Shown: positions 34,097 through 41,318 of the stretch, piece after piece
Position numbering within the stretch: the first letter of the stretch is position 1
Layout of the letters: every line of letters starts with the position of its first letter
NCBI GenBank assembly: GCA_050291465.1
Contig: JBNKJV010000012.1
Coordinates: forward strand, 1 to 64,000
DNA from: CBFDBF01 sp050291465
GTDB taxonomy: Bacteria > Pseudomonadota > Gammaproteobacteria > Chromatiales > Chromatiaceae
Direction: 5' to 3'
Length of the DNA: 64,000 nucleotides
The notes under the pieces: model-generated
Told to the model about the DNA's origin: nothing
Database searches by the model: none
The model's input: the letters and a program-made list of their open reading frames with translations, nothing else
Made by a program: the position numbers and the translations under genes

Positions 34097-35743
34097 TTAT
34101 TCCGCCAACGCGTTTTTCACCGCCGCATTGAGAAGCTCGGGAACAAAGGGCTTCTTTACGAAAGACACCGAGTGACGCACCCCGAGATTCAATCTTTTCC
34201 GGCTATAACCGAGAAACACAACCGGGAGCTCCACACCGAGATAGTCACGGAATACTTCCGATATACGTTCCACGTTCTGACCTTCAGGAGAGTCGGCAAC
34301 TATGACGAGATCCACGCCCCCCTCCTCCTCCGCCGCGGTTATGGCATTGGCCAGATCGCTTATGCGCTGAACCGCTTTGCCTTTAATGCCGATCTCGCGA
34401 CAGGCATCGATGATGGCGGCGAGACTGGATTCGTTGGTTTCATATATCAGCGCTTTTTTCATCGCCTGCTCCTGCGCCGGCACCACAACAACGTCCCCTT
34501 CCTCCGCGACCTGCAACGGCAATCTGACCCAGAACCGGGTACCCTCCCCTTTCGCGCTTCGAAAGCCGATATCCCCACCCATAAGCGTCACCAGTTTCTT
34601 GGCGATCGCCGTCCCGATACCGGTGCCGCCGTAATTACCTTCGGCGACCTGCTCAGCCTGCCAAAAACTGTCGAAGATCCGTCCCTGTATGTCTTTGGGA
34701 ATACCGATGCCGGTATCTTTTACCTCCAGGAAAAGATCGTTCCTGTCCGACTCCGCCAGTCTCGCCCGCACCACCACCTCGCCATACTCGGTAAACTTGA
34801 CCGCGTTTCCCACCAGGTTGAAAAGGACCTGACGAAGACGCAGCTCATCGCCCAGATACACCGAGGGGACATTGCCTTCCACATGACACACGAGTTCAAC
34901 TCCCTTCTGCTGAGACACTACCGAGAGGGCCGAGCATATATCCAGCAGCATGGTGCGAATCTCGAAGGGAACTGTTTCCAGTTCCAGATTCCCCGCCTCT
35001 ATCTTGGAGTAGTCCAGTGCGTCGCCGATGAGAGAATTAAGCACGCTGGCGGAGGAGAAGATGGATTCGGCATAATCCCGTTGTTCCGGTGTCATGCTGG
35101 TATCGTAAAGATGCGCAACCATTCCGTTTATGCCCCCCAACGGTGCGCGCAGTTCCTTGGTGATATTGGAAAGAAAGATACCCTTTGCCTTATTGGCCCG
35201 TTCCGCCTCTGTTCGGGCATTATGCAATTTACGCAGCAGTACGTATTGATAGAAGGGCAATACCACCAATACCACTAAACGGAAAAACACCTCCAGATAA
35301 TTCTCCTGCCACTGCTCAAGAATGGTAATAACCGTTATATAGGCAACGACGCTCATGATCGAAGCGGCCCGCAGAAGCTCTTTGCCGTAGCGCGAACCGG
35401 AGGAGACGAATATCCAGATGTAAAGGAGATAGAAGGGATGCACCGCATCATGGGTCATAAAGATGCAGAAGGTGGTGGCCGAGATATCGACAGCGGTGGA
35501 GAGATAGCGACGCTCCTCCCATACCGGCCGCTTCAGAATACTGATAAGAAACGCGACAAATGCAATCAGGTAGGCAAAAAACAGGAAATAATAATGTTCG
35601 TCCGCCACCGCGTAACGGCCGGTAGAAGCCCCCAGACCGATATACAGAGCGGCAAAGATCCAGACGCCCAGACGAATCAGCGCGGACTGAAACTCAGGAT
35701 TGGACAACAGGCCGGATTGGCGAAACTGCTCCTTTAGATTCAA
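34097..35743 (-). CDS. RpfC-like membrane sensor protein, degenerate hybrid histidine kinase
   Basis: 548 residues. About six membrane helices (residues 20-170) resemble the input domain of RpfC, the sensor of diffusible fatty-acid signals. Then comes a dimerisation region whose H-box reads FLSNITKELRAPLGGINGM, with lysine (K196) where the phospho-acceptor histidine should be. The ATPase domain keeps its boxes: LRQVLFNLVGNAVKFT, VKDTGIGIP and GGTGIGTAIAKKL. A C-terminal receiver-like domain starts near residue 425; the first-strand acidic pair is ET and the phospho-acceptor position (VDLVIVAD) appears to be A483, although KPF is kept. It is thus probably not a phosphotransfer enzyme but an ATP-binding signalling scaffold. 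Oriented against its neighbours, between rnfE and nth. No cognate regulator or rpfF is nearby. Confidence 0.8.
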   Translation of the reverse strand: MNLKEQFRQSGLLSNPEFQSALIRLGVWIFAALYIGLGASTGRYAVADEHYYFLFFAYLIAFVAFLISILKRPVWEERRYLSTAVDISATTFCIFMTHDAVHPFYLLYIWIFVSSGSRYGKELLRAASIMSVVAYITVITILEQWQENYLEVFFRLVVLVVLPFYQYVLLRKLHNARTEAERANKAKGIFLSNITKELRAPLGGINGMVAHLYDTSMTPEQRDYAESIFSSASVLNSLIGDALDYSKIEAGNLELETVPFEIRTMLLDICSALSVVSQQKGVELVCHVEGNVPSVYLGDELRLRQVLFNLVGNAVKFTEYGEVVVRARLAESDRNDLFLEVKDTGIGIPKDIQGRIFDSFWQAEQVAEGNYGGTGIGTAIAKKLVTLMGGDIGFRSAKGEGTRFWVRLPLQVAEEGDVVVVPAQEQAMKKALIYETNESSLAAIIDACREIGIKGKAVQRISDLANAITAAEEEGGVDLVIVADSPEGQNVERISEVFRDYLGVELPVVFLGYSRKRLNLGVRHSVSFVKKPFVPELLNAAVKNALAE

Positions 35744-35948
35744 CTGGTATACTCCGGTTTAGGACATCCCTGTGATTGCCATTCTATCCGATGGAGCGAA
35801 ACCCCGAGGATACTGTTTTTTCGATCGGCATAGCATCCCGGAGTTACTCGCAGCGTGTTAAACGTCAAAATTATAACGCCTAATACGAGCTGTTTTAAAA
35901 TAGGTTCCAGTCATTGAATTTAGCCCTATACACAGTATTTTTCCATAT

Positions 35949-36584
35949 ATGAACGAAATTAAACGCCGTGAGATATTCCTGCGCCTGCGCCAGGCCAATC
36001 CCACACCGACTACTGAGCTTGATTACCATACCCCGTTTGAACTGTTGATCGCAGTGATTCTTTCCGCGCAGGCCACCGATCGCAGCGTTAACAAGGCGAC
36101 TGCGGAGCTGTTTGCGGTTGCCAACACCCCCCAAGGGATTCAGGAACTGGGGGAAGTGGGTTTGAAGCGGTACATAAAGTCTATCGGTCTGTTCAACACC
36201 AAAGCCAAAAATATCATCGCCACCTGTCGCTTATTGCTGCAGCGACACCAGGGTCAGGTACCTGCCGATCGCAAGGAACTGGAAGCACTCCCCGGGGTAG
36301 GCAGAAAAACCGCGAACGTGGTACTCAATACCGCCTTCGGCCACCCTACCATGGCGGTGGATACGCATATCTTCAGAGTAGCCAATCGCACCCGGCTGGC
36401 GCCCGGGAAAACACCGCTGGAAGTGGAAAAAAAGCTGCTGCGGCTGGTACCCGAAGGGTTTTTAAAAGACGCCCACCACTGGCTTATCCTGCATGGCAGA
36501 TATACCTGCGTAGCACGCAGACCCAGGTGTGGTTCCTGTATCATTGAAGATCTTTGTGAATTTAGAGAGAAGACCTCGGACTGA
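35949..36584 (+). CDS. nth: Endonuclease III (DNA glycosylase/AP lyase)
   Basis: Removes oxidised pyrimidines from DNA and cuts at the abasic site. The 211 residues have the helix-hairpin-helix LPGVGRKTANV with catalytic K120, the catalytic D138 (VDTHIFRVANR), and the [4Fe-4S] ligands C187, C194, C197 and C203 in the exact C-x6-C-x2-C-x5-C spacing. It normally follows rnfE directly; here the RpfC-like gene intervenes. DUF1841 begins 13 bp after the stop. Confidence 0.98.
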   Translation: MNEIKRREIFLRLRQANPTPTTELDYHTPFELLIAVILSAQATDRSVNKATAELFAVANTPQGIQELGEVGLKRYIKSIGLFNTKAKNIIATCRLLLQRHQGQVPADRKELEALPGVGRKTANVVLNTAFGHPTMAVDTHIFRVANRTRLAPGKTPLEVEKKLLRLVPEGFLKDAHHWLILHGRYTCVARRPRCGSCIIEDLCEFREKTSD

Positions 36585-36597
36585 CCCGGAGCAGATC

Positions 36598-37026
36598 ATG
36601 TTTGGCCAAGACAGAACAGCGATGCGCCGCTTCTTCATCGAGGCCTGGCGTAAACACCGGAGCGGAGAACCCCTGGAGCCGTTGCAACAGATCATCGCCG
36701 GGATCATCCGGCAGCATCCGGAATACCACCGCCTCCTGGAGCACCCCGAGCTGATCCTGGAACGGGAGTTCCTCCCCGAAGAGGGTATGTCGAATCCCTT
36801 TCTCCACATGGGCATGCACATCGGTCTCCAGGAACAGGTCTCCACCGACCGCCCCCCCGGCATCGCCGTCCTCTACCGGGAGCTGCTGCAGAAATCCGGG
36901 GATCCCCATGAAGCAGAGCACCGCATGATGGAGTGCCTTGGCCGCACGCTGTGGGAAGCGCAGCAGTCCAATACCGCCCCTGACGATGAGGGTTATCTGG
37001 AGTGCCTGCGGAAACTCCTGATATAG
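36598..37026 (+). CDS. DUF1841 family protein
   Basis: A 142-residue soluble protein. The opening MFGQDRTAMRRFFIEAWRKHRSGEPLEPLQQIIAGIIRQHPEY and the central NPFLHMGMHIGLQEQVSTDRPPGI are the DUF1841 pattern. Function is unknown. The ATG at 36598 has GGAG with 6-nt spacing. It sits just behind nth, an arrangement seen in other gammaproteobacteria and suggestive of an operon. Confidence 0.88.
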   Translation: MFGQDRTAMRRFFIEAWRKHRSGEPLEPLQQIIAGIIRQHPEYHRLLEHPELILEREFLPEEGMSNPFLHMGMHIGLQEQVSTDRPPGIAVLYRELLQKSGDPHEAEHRMMECLGRTLWEAQQSNTAPDDEGYLECLRKLLI

Positions 37027-37141
37027 CAAGACAACCTGTTGATATACATGGATATTAGAACCTGGTTATTACCTGGGTCGCTTTTGGCCTATCATTAAAG
37101 AACCCCACAGAAACAGCAATAAAGATAAGGAGATAAGAAAT

Positions 37142-37576
37142 ATGAGCACAGCCTGGGTAGTCGTTGCTGATTCCAGTCGGGCACGTATTTTCGCTGCCGA
37201 AAAGCCCATCAGTTCCCTGGTCGAAATCCAGACCCTCACCCATCCGGAAAGCCGGCTGCACCAGGGAGACCTGGTGTCTGACAGACCCGGTCGCGACCGC
37301 AACAGCGGTACCGGCAGCCACGATATGGGGCACGAATCGGATGCCAAGGAGGAACAGGCACAGCGCTTCGCAGCCCAGGTATGCGACGCCGTGGAAACGG
37401 CAAGAGCCAGAGGAGAATTCGAAAAACTCTATGTCGTCGCTGCGCCGGGTTTTCTCGGCCTGCTCAGAAAGCAGCAGAACGACGCCCTTAAAAAGGTGGT
37501 TACCGCGGAGATTTCAAAGAATCTCTCCACCAAAAGCCCGGAGGATATCCGGAAATCCCTGCCGCAGTACCTCTGA
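37142..37576 (+). CDS. Host attachment family protein (eRF1-like fold)
   Basis: A 144-residue protein with the full family pattern: WVVVADSSRARIF at the start, LTHPESRLHQGDLVSDRPGR in the middle, KEEQAQRFAAQVCDAV and YVVAAPGFLGLLRKQ after it, and DIRKSLPQYL at the end. The name comes from an Agrobacterium locus; structural comparisons place the family among bacterial relatives of release factor eRF1, which suggests a ribosome-linked role. No GGQ peptide-release motif is seen. AAGGAG lies 9 nt before the ATG. Its TGA overlaps the ATG of the Lon-like protease (TGATG), so the pair is co-translated. Confidence 0.88.
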   Translation: MSTAWVVVADSSRARIFAAEKPISSLVEIQTLTHPESRLHQGDLVSDRPGRDRNSGTGSHDMGHESDAKEEQAQRFAAQVCDAVETARARGEFEKLYVVAAPGFLGLLRKQQNDALKKVVTAEISKNLSTKSPEDIRKSLPQYL

Positions 37577-39972
37577 TGAAGACCCGGGTGCTAGAACCCC
37601 TTGATCCAGCGGAGCTTTACCACGCCTGCGATCCCGGCAAACTGGGGTTTGAAACCACCGCCGAACTTGCGCACCTGACCCATACCATCGGTCAGGAACG
37701 GGCGCTCGACTCCATCCGGTTCGGTGTGGGCATTCCGCACGAGGGATATAACCTCTATGTAATGGGGTCCACCGGCCTCGGACGCCACACCATGGTACAT
37801 GAGGCCCTGGAGCAGCGTGCAAAAGACGCGCCCCGCCCCCCGGATTGGTGCTACATCTCCAACTACGACCATCCGCACAACCCGTTCGCCATCTCCCTAC
37901 CCGCGGGCACCGCCAGGCGCCTGCGAAAACAGATGGAACAGCTGGTTGAAGACCTGTTAAGCGCCATCCCGGCCGCTTTTCAAAGTGACGAATACCGGCG
38001 CCGGGCAAAAGAGATCAATGATGAGTTCAAGTCCCGGGAAGAGAAGACCGCCATTCACCTCGGCGAGAAGGCTCAGGAGAAGGGTATCGCCCTGTTACAC
38101 GGCCCGGCCGGCTATACTCTGGCACCGCAGAAAAAGGGCAGGATCCTTTCCCCCGAAGAGTTCCAGGAACTGTCGGAAGAAGAACAGGAGAGCTTGGGCC
38201 AGGTTTTGGAACAGATCAAGGACGAGCTGAAAAAGGCGATGGGGAGACTGCCTGAATGGCAACGCGAGATGCAGCGTCGCTTCAAGGAGCTGGATACCGA
38301 GATCGTGGAACTGACGGTCAACCAATTCATCGGCGAACTGGAAAAGGCATATAGCGAGTTCCCCCGGGTCCTGGAGTACCTCACCGACACCAAGAAAGAC
38401 ATCGTGGAAAACATGGCCCTGTTCCGTCAGGAAGAGAGCTATGGCAAACCGCACTCAGGTCAGGAGCCGGAATTCAACCGCTACCAGATCAATATCCTGG
38501 TGGACAACGCCGACACCCAGGGCGCGCCCATTGTTTTTGAGGACAATCCCACGTACCAGAATCTGATCGGCAGGGTTGAACATCTGGCCCGCATGGGGAC
38601 TCTGCTTACCGATTTCACCCTCATCAAACAAGGGGCCATTCACCGCGCCAACGGCGGTTACCTGATACTGGATGCCGAGAAAGTCCTGACCAACCCCTTC
38701 GCCTGGACGGCCTTGAAAAGGGCGTTACGCTCCCAGGAGGCCCGAATCGAATCTCTGGAACGGCAACTGAGCCTGGTCAGCACCATCTCTCTCGAGCCGC
38801 AACCGATCCCGATCGACCTGAAGGTGATCCTTATCGGTAGCCGTCTGCTCTACTATCTCCTGAAGGAGTACGAACCGGAGTTCGGACTACTGTTCAAAGT
38901 TACCGCCGACTTTTCCGAGGATATGCCGCGGGAAGGAGATAACGAACACCTGTACGCCCAGTTAATCGCCACCCTGCAGCATCGGGAGGGGCTGCGGGAA
39001 ATCACCTGCGACGGCGTGGCCCGTATTATCGAGGAGAGTGTCCGTCGGGCCTGGAACGGTGAAAAGATCTCCCTGCACATGGGCAATCTTCTGGACCTGT
39101 TACAGGAAGCCGACTACTGGGCGACCCAGGCCGACAGCAAGCTGGTTCAGAAACAGCATGTGCAGGACGCCGTCGACGCCCAGACACGGCGCGTGGATCA
39201 ACTCCGGGAGGAACTGCGGGAACGGGTGATCGAGGGCACCGTAAAGATCGACACCGAGGGAGCGCAGCTCTCCCAGGTCAACGGCCTTTCAGTTATTCAA
39301 CTCGGCGATTACGCCTTCGGCATGCCCACCCGTATCAGTGCCACCGCCCGTCTCGGCAGTGGCGAGGTGATTGATATCGAGCGGGAAATCGAACAGGGCG
39401 GACCGATTCATACCAAAGGGGTGATGATACTGTCCGCTTACCTCGGTGCACGTTATGCCAAACACCAACCCCTCTCCCTGTCCGCCAGTCTGGTATTCGA
39501 ACAGAGTTACGGTTTAGTGGATGGAGACAGCGCCTCCGCCGCGGAGTTGTGCGCCCTGCTCTCCTCCATCGGCGACATACCGTTGAACCAGTCTCTTGCC
39601 ATCACCGGCTCCATCAATCAGCACGGCGAGATTCAGGCTATAGGCGGTGTTTCTCAGAAGATCGAGGGGTTCTTCGATATCTGCAACAGTCGCGGGCTGA
39701 CCGGAGAACAGGGCGTCATCATCCCCGAAAGCAACGTCAAGGACCTGATGCTGAAACAGGAGGTGGTGGATGCCGCCCGGGCCGGCAAGTTTGCCGTTTA
39801 TGCGGTAAGTCATGCCGATCAGGCCATGGAGCTGCTCACCGGACTCCCCGCCGGTGTTCCCGATGCCGACGGCATCTATCCGGAGGGCTGCGTGAACAAC
39901 CGGATCCAGTTGCGGCTGGCCGAATGGATTGCTCTGCGACAGCACTACGCCCAACCGCCGAAGGAGGATTGA
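37576..39972 (+). CDS. Lon-like AAA+ serine protease (AAA_32/LonB-like family)
   Basis: 798 residues. The N-terminal AAA region has a P-loop-like GSTGLGRHT at residues 64-72, in which arginine replaces the usual lysine. A long coiled insertion (about 180-270, KEINDEFKSREEK..EEEQESLGQVLEQIKDELKKAM) follows, then the AAA core (GAIHRANGGYLILDAEKVL, with the NGGYL typical of the family) and the C-terminal Lon protease domain with the catalytic dyad S652 (DGDSASAAE) and K695 (GVSQKIEG). Likely a cytoplasmic protease of unknown substrates; it differs from housekeeping Lon in lacking the LAN domain. Translationally coupled to the preceding eRF1-like gene. Confidence 0.9.
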   Translation: MKTRVLEPLDPAELYHACDPGKLGFETTAELAHLTHTIGQERALDSIRFGVGIPHEGYNLYVMGSTGLGRHTMVHEALEQRAKDAPRPPDWCYISNYDHPHNPFAISLPAGTARRLRKQMEQLVEDLLSAIPAAFQSDEYRRRAKEINDEFKSREEKTAIHLGEKAQEKGIALLHGPAGYTLAPQKKGRILSPEEFQELSEEEQESLGQVLEQIKDELKKAMGRLPEWQREMQRRFKELDTEIVELTVNQFIGELEKAYSEFPRVLEYLTDTKKDIVENMALFRQEESYGKPHSGQEPEFNRYQINILVDNADTQGAPIVFEDNPTYQNLIGRVEHLARMGTLLTDFTLIKQGAIHRANGGYLILDAEKVLTNPFAWTALKRALRSQEARIESLERQLSLVSTISLEPQPIPIDLKVILIGSRLLYYLLKEYEPEFGLLFKVTADFSEDMPREGDNEHLYAQLIATLQHREGLREITCDGVARIIEESVRRAWNGEKISLHMGNLLDLLQEADYWATQADSKLVQKQHVQDAVDAQTRRVDQLREELRERVIEGTVKIDTEGAQLSQVNGLSVIQLGDYAFGMPTRISATARLGSGEVIDIEREIEQGGPIHTKGVMILSAYLGARYAKHQPLSLSASLVFEQSYGLVDGDSASAAELCALLSSIGDIPLNQSLAITGSINQHGEIQAIGGVSQKIEGFFDICNSRGLTGEQGVIIPESNVKDLMLKQEVVDAARAGKFAVYAVSHADQAMELLTGLPAGVPDADGIYPEGCVNNRIQLRLAEWIALRQHYAQPPKED

Positions 39973-40049
39973 CCCCCCTCCAGGGCATAAGATTCATTAG
40001 TCGGAACCGATAACAGACCCGTCACTCCGGGTAACCGAGGAGGACCATC

Positions 40050-40799
40050 ATGGCAAGATATATCTTATTGCTGCTGCTGATGTTGCTGGGAACTCAGGGC
40101 ATGGCGGCCGAACCATTTACGGTGGTAACCCTGGGGGACAGTCTTACCGAGGGGGACGGGGATGACGGCGCCGGTGGCGGCTACCCGGCCCGGTTGCAGC
40201 AACGCCTTGCGACCACGCATCCGGGTTCAACGGTACAGAACCTGGGGCAATCCGGCTGGACCTCGGACGACCTGATAAATACCCAACTGGAACCGGCGGT
40301 GAAGGCGCTGCGTTCGGCACCCTCCGATTCCATCCCCGTGGCCCTTGTCTGGATCGGCAGCAACGATCTGTTCGGGCTCTACAACTGGGTCTGCGACCAG
40401 GACTATCACAACAATCTGGCCGCCTGCGAACAGGACGGAGAGCGAAACTTCCGCAACAATCTGCAGCGGATACTCGCCGCCCTCAAAGGGAGCGGCGCAC
40501 AGGTCTACGTCGCCCTGCTGGATGATCAGTCAAAACGCCCGGTGATGGCCGATCCCGCCCTGCGCACCAGCAGTTTCGACCTGATCAGCGCGGAAGATGT
40601 GCCCCGGATGGCGGCGCAAACCGCCAAATACAATGAGATTATTCGCCAACTGGCGGAACAGCAGGGGGCGACTACCGTGGATTTTCTCCATACCACCCTG
40701 TTCGAAGAGCAGGGCACCCTGGCCGAGGACGGCAACCACCCTAACGGCGCCGGTTATGACGCCATCGCCGAACACTGGTATCAAAGCGTCACCCGGTAG
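40050..40799 (+). CDS. Exported SGNH/GDSL hydrolase
   Basis: A 249-residue esterase/lipase-like enzyme with a signal peptide (RYILLLLLMLLGTQGMAA). Block I is GDSLTEG with nucleophile S31; block II has the glycine of NLGQSGW; block III is WIGSNDLFG; block V is DGNHPN, giving the Asp-His pair at about 227-230. These are complete, so it should be active on an ester in the periplasm or outside; the substrate is unknown. GAGGA precedes the ATG. It follows the Lon-like gene by 77 bp on the same strand, but without sign of coupling. Confidence 0.88.
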   Translation: MARYILLLLLMLLGTQGMAAEPFTVVTLGDSLTEGDGDDGAGGGYPARLQQRLATTHPGSTVQNLGQSGWTSDDLINTQLEPAVKALRSAPSDSIPVALVWIGSNDLFGLYNWVCDQDYHNNLAACEQDGERNFRNNLQRILAALKGSGAQVYVALLDDQSKRPVMADPALRTSSFDLISAEDVPRMAAQTAKYNEIIRQLAEQQGATTVDFLHTTLFEEQGTLAEDGNHPNGAGYDAIAEHWYQSVTR

Positions 40800-40852
40800 A
40801 GCATAGGCAAACCCTGCCCGCCTTCGCGGCCGGATCAGGAAACAACCCTGTT

Positions 40853-41056
40853 TCAGACCGGACCGACGAAGGTGAAGCCGGCCGCCTCCACCGCCTGTCG
40901 CACCACCGTATCCTCCTCCGCCCCTTCCACGGTCACCAGACCGTTTTCCAGGTCCACCTGTACGGAAGCGGCGGGGGCCGCGGACCGGATGGCCCGTTCC
41001 ACCGAACTGACACAACCGCCGCAGTTCATACCCTCCACCTTATAGGTCTTGTTCAT
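40853..41056 (-). CDS. copZ: Copper chaperone, heavy-metal-associated domain protein
   Basis: A 67-residue ferredoxin-like (HMA) protein with the metal site GMNCGGC (C12 and C15). It would carry Cu(I) to CopA, which lies upstream on the same strand across a 260-bp repeat-bearing gap. CopZ is the expected role from size and neighbour; a mercury-binding function is less likely because no mer gene is present. Confidence 0.85.
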   Translation of the reverse strand: MNKTYKVEGMNCGGCVSSVERAIRSAAPAASVQVDLENGLVTVEGAEEDTVVRQAVEAAGFTFVGPV

Positions 41057-41159
41057 ACTTCACCTCAATATCAACTGCCACCGGAAAAGCAGGCGGCTTC
41101 AATAAACCTGACACTCCTCCGCAGGCGTTTACTTTCGGGATATAAGCCGTGAATAGCGC

Positions 41160-41246
41160 CAATAACCGCAAAGTATCGCAAATGGCTTATGCTGAACAGT
41201 CCAACATTTGGTGTAAATTCGCGGTGATTTGCGTTCATTTGCGGCT
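41160..41246. repeat. Inverted repeat element, GCCGCAAAT family, copy 1
   Basis: Left arm 41160-41184 (AATAACCGCAAAGTATCGCAAAT) and right arm 41217-41246 (TTCGCGGTGATTTGCGTTCATTTGCGG) are inverted. It is related in style to the CGCAAAG family but has its own consensus; a second copy is at 52201-52290. A lone CGCAAAG-family arm follows at 41289-41325. Together they fill the copZ-copA gap. Confidence 0.65.
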
Positions 41247-41318
41247 AATCCTAAATGGCTTTCCCAATTCCCGGTTGCTTCTGCTTTCAAAAACTCCGCG
41301 CCTTTGCGTCTCTGCGGT

